Part shown: positions 16,055 to 27,032 of the stretch, in pieces
Layout of the letters: each line of letters begins with the position of its first letter
Position numbering within the stretch: position 1 is the first letter of the stretch
NCBI RefSeq assembly: GCF_023278085.1
Contig: NZ_CP066265.1
Span: 3,366,001 to 3,430,000 of the forward strand
Origin: Pseudomonas syringae
GTDB lineage: Bacteria > Pseudomonadota > Gammaproteobacteria > Pseudomonadales > Pseudomonadaceae
DNA length: 64,000 nucleotides
Reading direction: 5' to 3'
Position numbers and translations under genes: made by a program
The notes under the pieces: generated by a model
Told to the model about the DNA's origin: nothing
The model's database searches: none
What the model saw: the letters and a program-made list of their open reading frames with translations, nothing else

Positions 16055-17398
16055 TGGACTGCCCCCCCAAAAGTTGGACGGTTTTAGCTTGCTGCCTGAG
16101 CCCGGTATTTTACGGGGCTCAGACCGTTTAGCTTCAGCTTGATGTTGTAGTAGTGAATGTACTCATCCAGACCTGCCTTCAGCTCTTCTATGCTTTCAAA
16201 TCGTTTCAAATAGAAAAACTCGGACTTCAGCGTACCAAAGAAGCTTTCCATTGCGGCATTGTCCAAGCAATTTCCCTTACGAGACATGCTTTGCTTCACG
16301 CCCTTTACCGCCAGCTTTTGACGGTACTGCGCGTGTTGATATTGCCAGCCCTGATCCGAATGCATCACAAGCTTCGGCTCGTCTTGCAGCTGCTGCAGCG
16401 CCTTGTCCAGCATATTGGTGACCAGCTCAAAGCACGGCCTGGTAGACACTTCGTACGCCACGATTTCACCGTTGTACAAGTCCATCACAGGCGAGAGATA
16501 CAGCTTTCGATTGGCCACTTTAAACTCGGTCACATCGGTCACCCATTTCTGGTTCGGACGTTGTGCGGTGAATTTACGCTCCAGCAAATTCGGCGCAATT
16601 TTTCCGACAAGTCCCTTATAGGAACGGTATTTTTTGGGTCTCACAACTGATCTCAGGCCCAGTTCAGCCATCAATCGCTCTACAACCTTCTTGTTAACCA
16701 ACGTACCTGAGTTGCGAATGACCGCCGTGATACGCCGAGCCCCATAAAGACCTCTCTCCTCGTGATAAACACGCTCTATCTCCTGCTTCAGAGCGGCATC
16801 TGGATCGGGCCTGGATTGCACCTGAACCTGATAGTAAAACGTGCTGCGCGCCAAGCCCGCCAGCTTCAGAAGGGCGCAGAGCGGAAACCGGTTTTTCAGT
16901 TGTTTGACGATCAGGACTTTTTCTTTTGCCGTCGTTGCTGCTCCTTCAGCTCTTCCAACTTTTTTAGGTAAGCGTTCTCCATGCGCAGGTATTCAAGCTC
17001 GGCCATTAACTGGTCGCGCGTCTTCTGCGTATCGTCGGCGGTTACGGGTTCGGTGGGATAAGGCTTCTTGGGCATGGCAGCAGGCTTTCTTCTCGTGGGA
17101 ACACACGGGGCTAGATCGTTACTGTAATGCTGCTGTTCCCAAATGACTATTTGGCCAGGATCACCAATACCAAAATGCGCTGCGGTCTGGCGAAGTGACA
17201 GCCCGTGCTCGCGCTTGTGCTCAAGCACTGAGCGTTTGAAGGCTTTGCTGTACCGAAGACCCGGCTTGCGATGGCCGGTGTGACCATGGCTCTTGTAATT
17301 AGCGACCCAGCGTCGAAGCAGACTGAAATCGATAGAGAACTGGCTGGCGACCTTACGAAAGCCAATGTTGCCTTCCAGGTACGCTTGGGGGTAGTCCA
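16055..17398 (-). mobile_element. IS3-family (IS150-like) insertion sequence with damaged right end
   Basis: About 1.34 kb with outer ends TGGACTGCCCCCC (left) and GGGGGTAGTCCA (right), an imperfect inverted pair. It is flanked by a CAG target duplication at 16052-16054 and 17399-17401. Two overlapping-type transposase frames are read on the minus strand. The orfA frame begins at the very tip of the element and lacks the usual N-terminal segment and upstream leader, which suggests an internal deletion near the right end. Confidence 0.88.
16084..16854 (-). CDS. IS3-family transposase, OrfB (DDE integrase domain)
   Basis: A 256-residue integrase-type catalytic part. It has the HTH_21-like GLYGARRITAVIRN, then the rve core with the three acidic residues in WVTDVTEF, VMHSDQGWQY and NAAMESFFGTLKSE, ending in PVKYRAQAAS. 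The nominal start is a TTG (LARSTFYY). In IS3 elements this frame is normally translated as an OrfAB fusion by -1 frameshifting near the end of orfA. The A-rich end of orfA (CAAAAGAAAAAG) is a candidate slip site. Confidence 0.9.
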   Translation of the reverse strand: MARSTFYYQVQVQSRPDPDAALKQEIERVYHEERGLYGARRITAVIRNSGTLVNKKVVERLMAELGLRSVVRPKKYRSYKGLVGKIAPNLLERKFTAQRPNQKWVTDVTEFKVANRKLYLSPVMDLYNGEIVAYEVSTRPCFELVTNMLDKALQQLQDEPKLVMHSDQGWQYQHAQYRQKLAVKGVKQSMSRKGNCLDNAAMESFFGTLKSEFFYLKRFESIEELKAGLDEYIHYYNIKLKLNGLSPVKYRAQAAS

Positions 17399-17399
17399 C
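16911..17399 (-). CDS. IS3-family transposase, OrfA (5'-truncated)
   Basis: A helix-turn-helix protein of up to 162 residues that would recognise the IS ends. It has a HTH from GFRKVASQFSIDFSLLRRWV, a second HTH-like stretch, and a C-terminal leucine-zipper-like coiled coil (LMAELEYLRMENAYLKKLEEL). Compared with IS150-type OrfA it lacks roughly the first 15 residues. The only in-frame start, GTG at 17399, uses one base of the flanking CAG duplication. The element may therefore be transposition-defective. Confidence 0.75.
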   Translation of the reverse strand: MDYPQAYLEGNIGFRKVASQFSIDFSLLRRWVANYKSHGHTGHRKPGLRYSKAFKRSVLEHKREHGLSLRQTAAHFGIGDPGQIVIWEQQHYSNDLAPCVPTRRKPAAMPKKPYPTEPVTADDTQKTRDQLMAELEYLRMENAYLKKLEELKEQQRRQKKKS

Positions 17400-17541
17400 A
17401 GCGTGGGAATGCAGTGCGTGACGCTCCGCGTCACAGATCTACGCCGCACCATCACACTCAAGATCGGACGCAGAGCGTCCAGAACTGCATGCGACGCGGA
17501 GCGTCGCACGATAATCAGGGCATACGGAGCGTCGGCCTTCC

Positions 17542-19917
<2,376 letters not shown>

Positions 19918-19947
19918 TCAAAAAGCAAAAAAGCAGCCGAGGCTGCT
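19918..19947 (-). terminator. Intrinsic terminator between zipA and ligA
   Basis: On the minus strand AGCAGC-CTCG-GCTGCT is followed by TTTTTTGCTTTTTG. It lies about 90 nt after the zipA stop and ends some 12 nt before the ligA start codon, so zipA transcripts should largely stop before ligA. Confidence 0.7.
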
Positions 19948-20035
19948 CATCTGTTGGTTCTGTTCTGTTGCGGTCCAGCTCCCCCTGAAGGCACGCCAAG
20001 GCGCGATTTCAGTCAGGGAGCTCTCCAAGAAGCGC

Positions 20036-20899
20036 TTAGCCGCGACGCTGGGTCAGCGCACGGCGCTCGAATTCAACGATGCGCTGGCGGTAATGCTCGA
20101 TGGTCTGTGCGGTCATGACACTGCGCTGGTCATCTTTCAGTTCGCCATCAAGTTCGTGGGCCAGCTTGCGAGCGGCCGCAACCATGACATCGAAAGCCTG
20201 CTTCGGATGACGCGGACCTGGCAGCCCAAGGAAGAAGCTGACTGCACGGGTGCTGAAATGGTCGATATCGTCGAGATCGAACACGCCCGGCTTGACTGCG
20301 TTGGCCATCGAAAACAGTACTTCGCCGTTGCCTGCCATGCTTTCGTGACGATGGAAAATGTCCATCTCGCCGAAACGCAGGCCGCTCTCCAGAATGTTCT
20401 GCAACAACGCAGGGCCCTTGAAGCCGCCTTCGGTGCGCGAGATCACGCTGATGACAAGTACTTCTTCGACCGGAGGCAGGTCCTTGTCTTCAGTGATGCG
20501 CTGGGCAGGCTTGTCATCCGGAAAATCATCGTCGTGCGCCGTGAACAGGCTCGGGCCGTCGGCATCCAGATTCAGGTCGCCCTGCTGCGGTTCATCCTTG
20601 CGTTTCTTGTCACCACCGCGCTTTTCACTGCCACGCTTCTTGTCACGCGGGCTGGCGCTCATCGACGGCAGGTCGTGCTCGTCCAGTTGCGGCTCTTTAT
20701 GAGTATCCAGCACACGGGGCGGCCCCAGCACTTCGGCCGTCGTCGGTTCCTCTTCCTCCGGAAGATTGGAAAAGCTTCGATCCAGCCTGAATTTCAATTT
20801 ACCTTTGCTGCCGCGCATACGGCGCCAGCCATCAAAGAGAATACCGGCGATGACTATTATGCCGATGACGATCAGCCACTCGCGCAGACCGATTTCCAT
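20036..20899 (-). CDS. zipA: Cell division protein ZipA
   Basis: An inner-membrane division protein of 287 residues that anchors FtsZ to the membrane. It has the characteristic order: an N-terminal membrane helix ([20 protein letters not shown]), a basic stretch, a long charged and flexible linker rich in D/E/K/P (about residues 40-145), and a C-terminal FtsZ-binding domain from about residue 150 ([16 protein letters not shown]...[14 protein letters not shown]). It lies between smc and ligA, the usual gamma-proteobacterial order in Pseudomonas. Confidence 0.95.
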   Translation of the reverse strand: MEIGLREWLIVIGIIVIAGILFDGWRRMRGSKGKLKFRLDRSFSNLPEEEEPTTAEVLGPPRVLDTHKEPQLDEHDLPSMSASPRDKKRGSEKRGGDKKRKDEPQQGDLNLDADGPSLFTAHDDDFPDDKPAQRITEDKDLPPVEEVLVISVISRTEGGFKGPALLQNILESGLRFGEMDIFHRHESMAGNGEVLFSMANAVKPGVFDLDDIDHFSTRAVSFFLGLPGPRHPKQAFDVMVAAARKLAHELDGELKDDQRSVMTAQTIEHYRQRIVEFERRALTQRRG

Positions 20900-21149
20900 G
20901 TAATCCAGTGCCTCTAATGAAGAAATCTGAAAATAAGGGCCTAAACCCCTTTAATACGTGGTGCCAAGTCTATGTTCTGACTGGCATTTTGCCCACGCGA
21001 AAATAAAAAAGTGGTCACTAAACTAGCACGACCAAAGGTAACTTTACACCGTCTGTTACGTCTCTTTGTTGCCCGAAGTGCCATCTACCGCACAACTGTG
21101 ACATTTTCCGGCTTTTTCACGGGGTTTCCCCGCGCCGGTGAACGTTCAC

Positions 21150-24100
21150 TCAGGCATCCACCAGCGCCATGGCCTCTTCCACATCCACGGCCACAAGCCG
21201 CGAACAACCGGGCTCGTGCATCGTCACCCCCATCAGTTGATCAGCCATTTCCATGGCGATCTTGTTGTGGGTGATGTAGATGAACTGCACCGTTTGTGAC
21301 ATTTCTTTCACCAAACGTGCATAGCGGCCCACGTTGGCATCATCCAGCGGCGCATCAACCTCATCGAGCATGCAGAACGGTGCAGGATTGAGCTTGAAAA
21401 TCGCAAAAACCAGCGCCAGTGCAGTCAGGGCTTTCTCTCCACCCGACAGCAAATGAATGGTGCTGTTTTTCTTGCCAGGGGGACGCGCCATGATTGTCAC
21501 CCCTGTATCGAGTAGATCTTCGCCCGTCAGTTCCAAATAAGCTGAGCCTCCACCGAAAACTTTCGGAAAAAGTGCCTGAATTCCGCTATTTATCTGATCG
21601 AAGGTATCCTTGAAGCGATTTCGGGTTTCCTTGTCAATCTTGCGGATGACGTTTTCCAGCGTGTCGAGCGCTTCCACAAGATCGGCGTCCTGCGCATCCA
21701 GATAGCGTTTGCGCTCGGATTGCTGCTGGTATTCGTCGATGGCCGCGAGGTTGATCGCGCCCAGCCGCTGAATACGCCCGGCGATGCTTTCCAGTTGCTG
21801 CTCGGCGGCTTGTTCGCTGGCCTCCGGGGTCAGCGTGGCCAGCACACCGTGCAAGTCGTAGCCGTCTTCGTGCAACTGGTCCTGCAAGGCCGTACGGCGC
21901 ACGGTCAGCGACTGCCACTCCAGCCGTTGCTGCTCCAGCTGACCGCGCAGCAATTGCGACTGCTGCTCGGCCTGGGTGCGGCGCTTCTCGGCTTCACGCA
22001 GTTCGCGGTCGGCGTCTTCCAGCGCATTCTTGGCGATGCGCATTTCGTCATCGACCACCATGCGCCGCTCCAGCAGCTCTTCAAGCTTGAGGCGCAGCTC
22101 TTCAAGCGGTGCCTCGCCCTCCTCCAGATTGAGGCTGAGCTGCTCGCGCTTTTCGGTAAGCCTCTCGGACTGCATGCGCAGGCGCTCCAGCGCCTGACGC
22201 GTCGAATCGTATTGCGCCTTGATCGAACCCAGACGCACCGCCAGTTGATGGCTGTGGTCCTTGTGCTGGCGCGCATCCTGACGTATCCGGTCCAGACGCT
22301 CGCGCAGCGAGTCACGCTGGGCCTGCAGCACTTCGCGCTGCTCGGTGTCCTGCGCCATGGCATCCAGCGCGTCCTGCAATTGCAGGCGCGACTCGCCAAG
22401 CTGTTCATGCTCGGCAGCGCGCTGCTCGGCCAGCTCGGCCAGTTCTTCGTCCAGGCGCGTGCGGCGCAGGGTCAACTGCTCGACCTTGACCCTGGCCGCC
22501 GACAGCTGCGCCTTGAGTTCGCTTTGCTGACGGGTCTCGTCCTGCACACGACGGCGCAGTTGCTCACGGGCCTCTTCCTGCTGCGACTGTTGCTCGCGCA
22601 GATTCAGCAGCTGCTCTTCCAGCGTTGCCAGCGTCGCTTCACGTTCGTCACGTTCCAGCCCCAGTCGCTGCAATTCCTGACCACGCGCCAGTACACCGCT
22701 CTGTGCTTCACTGGCGCGTCTGACCCGTAAAAAGTGCCGCCCGACCCAATAACCATCACGGCTGATCAGGCTTTGTCCTGCGCTCAATTGCGCACGTCGC
22801 GCCAGCGCGTCGTCAAGATTTTCGACCGGAATCACCTGCCCCAGCCAGGCTGACAGATCAACCGTACTGTCGACCTTCTCCAGCAGGCTGCCAGCCACGC
22901 GCACGTTGTCCGCACCGGCACTGAGCAGGCGCAGATCGCCTTGTTCGAAGCTGGCCAGATCGAGTCCGTCAAAGTCATCGACCAGTACCGCCTGCAAGTC
23001 GGCACCCAGTACGGTTTCCACGGCCAGCTCCCAGCCTGCCTCGACACTCAGCCCTTCGGCCAGACGCGGGCGCTCGGCAAGGTGCTGATCACGCAGCCAT
23101 TCGGCGGTGCCGGTATCGGGATCGAGTGCCGCCTGCTGCAAAGCCTCCAGCGAGGCCAGTCGGCCGTTGAGCCGCTGCAGTTCGCCCTGCGCCTGCTGCT
23201 GCGCCTGACTGGCGTTTTGCAGCGCGTCGCGCAATTGCTCCAGACGCTCGACCGCCTGCTCTTCGCCCATGTGCAGCTCTTCAAGGGTCAGGTCGCGGGT
23301 GGCGAGGTCTTCACTGAGCTCGAGAATGGCCGCGTCTTCCGGATCGGCCGCCAGCAATTGACGTTCCTCGGCCAGACGTCGCTGACGCTCGGCCAGGCGT
23401 TCGATGCTCTGTTCCAATTGCTGAATACGCGATTGCTGAACCTGCGCCTGACGCTGCGGTTCGGCGGATTGCTGATTGAAGACGTCCCACTTTTCCTGCC
23501 AGCCCTGCATGGCGGCTTCAGCGTCTTCCAGCGCAATGGCTGATTCCTCGGCAGCAGCACTGGTCATTTCCTGCTCGGGCTCAAGCATTTCCAGCTCTTC
23601 ACCAAGGGTAGCGAGCAACGTGGTGTCGTGCCCCAGGTGGGATTCGGTTTCCTGGCGCGCGCGTTCGGCTTCGCGCAGATCGTCCTGCAACTGACGCAGA
23701 CGTTGCTGGCCGTGCTGGATGCTTTGCTCGACCCGGGCAATGTCGCCGCCGACCGAATAGAAGCGCCCCTGCACCAGGTTGAAGCGCTCGGACAAATCAT
23801 GATGGCCGTCACGCAGGCGCTCGATGCTGGCGTCAGCGCTGCGTTGATCCGCCACCAACGCTTCAAAGCCGACTTCCTGATTGCCTATCACCGCTTCGCG
23901 CTGCCCGACCTGCTCGTTCAACGCCTGCCAGCGCAAGGCCGACAGCTGCGCCTTGAGCTGGCGCTCTTCGGCTTTGTATTCCTGATACTTCTCGGCGGCC
24001 TGCGCCTGGCGGTGCAGTCGCTCCAGCTGACGCTCCAGTTCTTCGCGAAGGTCGGTCAGACGCGCCAGGTTTTCATGGGTGCGACGAATGCGGTTTTCGG

Positions 24101-24638
24101 TTTCCCGTCGGCGCTCCTTGTACTTGGAAATCCCGGCAGCCTCTTCGATGAAGTTGCGCAGGTCTTCGGGCTTGGCTTCGATCAGCTTGGAGATCATGCC
24201 CTGCTCGATGATCGAGTAGCTGCGTGGTCCCAGGCCGGTGCCGAGGAAGATATCGGTAATGTCACGTCGACGGCATTTGGTGCCGTTGAGGTAATAGCTG
24301 TTCTGGCTGTCGCGCGTTACCTTGCGGCGGATCGAAATTTCCGCGTAGGCCGCGTATTCGCCCACCAGGGTGCCGTCGGAGTTGTCGAACACTAGCTCGA
24401 TGCTCGCCTGGCTGACCGGCTTGCGGCTGGTCGAGCCATTGAAGATGACATCGGTCATCGACTCGCCGCGCAGGTTCTTGGCCGAGCTTTCGCCCATGAC
24501 CCAGCGCACGGCGTCGATGATGTTGGACTTGCCACACCCATTGGGGCCGACAACGGCCGCCATGTTGCTGGGGAAGTTCACCGTGGTGGGATCGACGAAA
24601 GATTTGAACCCCGCCAGCTTGATGCACTTCAGGCGCAT
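21150..24638 (-). CDS. smc: Chromosome segregation protein SMC
   Basis: A 1162-residue condensin ATPase that organises and segregates the chromosome. The N-terminal Walker A is GPNGCGKSN. Two long coiled coils flank the hinge domain (roughly residues 510-660). The C-terminal head carries the LLSGGEKALTALAL signature and the Walker B CMLDEVDAPLD. The frame is open upstream to 24692, but the ATG at 24638 gives the conserved MRLKCIKLAGFKSF start. It begins 4 nt after the GntR stop codon, so the two genes are probably cotranscribed. Confidence 0.97.
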   Translation of the reverse strand: MRLKCIKLAGFKSFVDPTTVNFPSNMAAVVGPNGCGKSNIIDAVRWVMGESSAKNLRGESMTDVIFNGSTSRKPVSQASIELVFDNSDGTLVGEYAAYAEISIRRKVTRDSQNSYYLNGTKCRRRDITDIFLGTGLGPRSYSIIEQGMISKLIEAKPEDLRNFIEEAAGISKYKERRRETENRIRRTHENLARLTDLREELERQLERLHRQAQAAEKYQEYKAEERQLKAQLSALRWQALNEQVGQREAVIGNQEVGFEALVADQRSADASIERLRDGHHDLSERFNLVQGRFYSVGGDIARVEQSIQHGQQRLRQLQDDLREAERARQETESHLGHDTTLLATLGEELEMLEPEQEMTSAAAEESAIALEDAEAAMQGWQEKWDVFNQQSAEPQRQAQVQQSRIQQLEQSIERLAERQRRLAEERQLLAADPEDAAILELSEDLATRDLTLEELHMGEEQAVERLEQLRDALQNASQAQQQAQGELQRLNGRLASLEALQQAALDPDTGTAEWLRDQHLAERPRLAEGLSVEAGWELAVETVLGADLQAVLVDDFDGLDLASFEQGDLRLLSAGADNVRVAGSLLEKVDSTVDLSAWLGQVIPVENLDDALARRAQLSAGQSLISRDGYWVGRHFLRVRRASEAQSGVLARGQELQRLGLERDEREATLATLEEQLLNLREQQSQQEEAREQLRRRVQDETRQQSELKAQLSAARVKVEQLTLRRTRLDEELAELAEQRAAEHEQLGESRLQLQDALDAMAQDTEQREVLQAQRDSLRERLDRIRQDARQHKDHSHQLAVRLGSIKAQYDSTRQALERLRMQSERLTEKREQLSLNLEEGEAPLEELRLKLEELLERRMVVDDEMRIAKNALEDADRELREAEKRRTQAEQQSQLLRGQLEQQRLEWQSLTVRRTALQDQLHEDGYDLHGVLATLTPEASEQAAEQQLESIAGRIQRLGAINLAAIDEYQQQSERKRYLDAQDADLVEALDTLENVIRKIDKETRNRFKDTFDQINSGIQALFPKVFGGGSAYLELTGEDLLDTGVTIMARPPGKKNSTIHLLSGGEKALTALALVFAIFKLNPAPFCMLDEVDAPLDDANVGRYARLVKEMSQTVQFIYITHNKIAMEMADQLMGVTMHEPGCSRLVAVDVEEAMALVDA

Positions 24639-24642
24639 GGCG

Positions 24643-25302
24643 TCAGCCCGCTGCCAGCGCGGACAGCACGAGCTGACAGCTGCGCTGGCCATAGCTGACC
24701 AGCACGGTGCGAATCTGCGGCAGATCCCGCGCCTTCACGGCATTGAGCAGGTCGCCGAACAGCGCCAGGTAGTCGCTCATTTCGGCCTTGCGCTGTTCGA
24801 GCGCCAGGAAATAACTGCGGCTCATGGACGGCTGCAGGTTCTCCACGGTTTCCTGAAGATACGGGTTGTCGGCGAACGGATAGGCCGCACGCATGACATT
24901 GAAACTTTCCTCGACGAAGGCCTTGGCATCCTGCTGTTCGAAGCTGGCTTGCAGGCGCTGCTGAATCTGCAGGAACGGCAGCAGATCGTCTTCGGTCTTC
25001 CAGCGCTCGACCACGGCGTTGGCCAGCAAAATGTACAGCTCGCTCATCAAGGTGCACAGGCTGGTGACGTTATGCGCGTTGAGCACCGTCACCTGCGCGC
25101 CACGACGCGGCAGAATCACCACCAGATGGCGGCGTTCAAGAATCAGTAATGCTTCACGCACGGAGCCACGGCTGACGTTCAACGCCTGCGTGACTTTCTG
25201 CTCCTGGATTCGCTCTCCAGGCTTGAGCTCACCGCGAATGATTCGCTCGGCAAGGTGATGAGCAATTTGCTCAGCGAGGCTGTCCGGTGCCTTGAACGTC
25301 AT
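24643..25302 (-). CDS. GntR-family regulator (FCD/FadR type)
   Basis: A 219-residue regulator. The N-terminal winged HTH (KPGERIQEQKVTQALNVSRGSVREAL) is followed by RHLVVILPRRGAQV and an all-helical FCD effector-binding domain. It lies just upstream of smc on the same strand and is divergent from xdhA across 275 nt, so it may regulate xanthine dehydrogenase as well as itself (inference). The ligand is unknown. Confidence 0.9.
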   Translation of the reverse strand: MTFKAPDSLAEQIAHHLAERIIRGELKPGERIQEQKVTQALNVSRGSVREALLILERRHLVVILPRRGAQVTVLNAHNVTSLCTLMSELYILLANAVVERWKTEDDLLPFLQIQQRLQASFEQQDAKAFVEESFNVMRAAYPFADNPYLQETVENLQPSMSRSYFLALEQRKAEMSDYLALFGDLLNAVKARDLPQIRTVLVSYGQRSCQLVLSALAAG

Positions 25303-25484
25303 GACTATCCTTCAAAAAGACCAGTTCTGCTGCTAGCCGCGAAGTGTATCGCAACCGGCGTGAGTGGCGCAGGGCCATAAACGCGGAAACTGGCACGAAA
25401 TGAGCAAAACCTTGGACATCGCCCGGCGGACGATGCAAGAACCACGCTGCCTTTGATCGGCAGATCGACGAAAAACTGAATTTC

Positions 25485-25535
25485 CTGACTTTCAGGTCAG
25501 AAACAAATTGACCCAATAAACAGAGCTGATAGATT
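25485..25535 (+). promoter_or_regulatory. Putative xdhA promoter with adjacent inverted repeat
   Basis: TTGACC (25508-25513) and TAGATT (25530-25535) with a 16-nt spacer form a plausible sigma-70 promoter ~45 nt before the xdhA start. Immediately upstream CTGAC-N6-GTCAG (25485-25500) could be an operator. Confidence 0.45.
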
Positions 25536-25577
25536 CATCGACATGTCTGATGACAATAAATGTGAGGGCTTTGCGCC

Positions 25578-27032
25578 GTGATTCAGTTCCTTTTGAACCA
25601 AGAGCTAAAAACCGAGCGCGCCCTGAATCCGAACATGACCGTGCTGACCTACCTGCGTGAGCAGGCACACAAGCCCGGTACCAAGGAAGGTTGCGCCAGC
25701 GGTGACTGTGGCGCCTGCACGGTGGTCGTCGGCGAGCTGCACAGCGACGCGGATGGCCGGCAACAATTACGTTACCGCAGCCTCAATTCGTGCCTGACCT
25801 TTGTGGCGTCGCTGCATGGCAAGCAATTGATCAGCGTCGAAGACCTCAAGCATCAGGGCCAGTTGCACAGCGTGCAAAAGGCCATGGTCGAGTGTCATGG
25901 CTCACAATGCGGCTTCTGCACGCCAGGCTTTGTGATGTCGCTGTTTGCCTTGCAAAAGAACAGCACCGACGCCGACGCGCATCAGGCCCACGAAGCGCTG
26001 GCCGGCAACCTGTGTCGTTGCACCGGCTATCGACCGATTCTGGCCGCTGCCGAGCAGTCTTGCGCTCAGCGTCTGCCTGACCAGTTCGATCAGCGCCAGG
26101 CGCAGACCATCGAGCGCCTGCGTGCGATCACGCCAGACCAGACCGGTGAACTCGACGACGGCGAAAAACACTGCCTGATCCCGCTGACTGTGGCGGATCT
26201 TGCCAACCTGTATCAGGCCAACCCGCAGGCCCGGCTGCTGGCAGGCGGCACCGATCTGGCGCTGGAAGTGACCCAGTTTCACAAACCATTGCCTGCCATG
26301 ATTTACGTCGGGCACATCGCCGAGATGAAGCGCGTCGAGCGCTTTGACGACCGCCTGGAAATCGGTGCGGCCACGCCGCTGACCGATTGCTACGCGGCGC
26401 TGAACGCTGAATACCCGGACTTTGGCGAGCTGTTGCAGCGCTTCGCCTCGTTGCAGATTCGCAATCAGGGCACACTGGGCGGCAACATCGGCAACGCCTC
26501 ACCGATTGGTGACTCCCCGCCGCTGCTGATCGCCCTCGGCGCACAGATCGTGCTGCGCAAGGGCAGTACTCAGCGCACCCTAGCGCTGGAAGACTACTTC
26601 ATCGATTACAAGGTCACCGCACGCCAGGCAAGTGAGTTCATCGAAAAGATCATCGTGCCGACCGCCAATCCCCGGCAGACGTTTCGCGCCTACAAAGTCT
26701 CCAAACGACTGGACGATGACATCTCGGCGGTCTGTGCGGCGTTTCGCCTGACCCTCGAAGACGGCGTGATTCGCGAAGCACGCGTGGCGTTTGGCGGCAT
26801 GGCGGCGATTCCGAAACGCGCTGCGGCCTGCGAGCGGGCCTTGATCGGCAAGCAGTGGAACAACGAAACCGTCGAGCATGCCTGTGCGGCCCTGAGCGAA
26901 GATTTCACCCCGCTGTCGGATTTCCGCGCGAGCAAGGAATACCGCTTGCTGAGCGCCCAGAACCTGCTGCGCAAATACTTCATCGAAGTGCAGCATCCAG
27001 CCGTAGCAACGCGGGTGACCGACTATGTCTAA
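25578..27032 (+). CDS. xdhA: Xanthine dehydrogenase small subunit (FeS/FAD)
   Basis: A 484-residue electron-transfer subunit. The plant-type 2Fe-2S site is CASGDCGACTVV with a later Cys. The helical 2Fe-2S domain has CGFCTPGF and NLCRCTGYRPI. The FAD domain shows LLAGGTDLALEV and LGGNIGNASPIGDSPP, followed by the CO-dehydrogenase flavoprotein C-terminal domain. It passes electrons from the molybdenum site to NAD+. The start is GTG at 25578 with GAGGG upstream. It overlaps xdhB by 8 nt, so translation is coupled. Confidence 0.96.
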   Translation: MIQFLLNQELKTERALNPNMTVLTYLREQAHKPGTKEGCASGDCGACTVVVGELHSDADGRQQLRYRSLNSCLTFVASLHGKQLISVEDLKHQGQLHSVQKAMVECHGSQCGFCTPGFVMSLFALQKNSTDADAHQAHEALAGNLCRCTGYRPILAAAEQSCAQRLPDQFDQRQAQTIERLRAITPDQTGELDDGEKHCLIPLTVADLANLYQANPQARLLAGGTDLALEVTQFHKPLPAMIYVGHIAEMKRVERFDDRLEIGAATPLTDCYAALNAEYPDFGELLQRFASLQIRNQGTLGGNIGNASPIGDSPPLLIALGAQIVLRKGSTQRTLALEDYFIDYKVTARQASEFIEKIIVPTANPRQTFRAYKVSKRLDDDISAVCAAFRLTLEDGVIREARVAFGGMAAIPKRAAACERALIGKQWNNETVEHACAALSEDFTPLSDFRASKEYRLLSAQNLLRKYFIEVQHPAVATRVTDYV

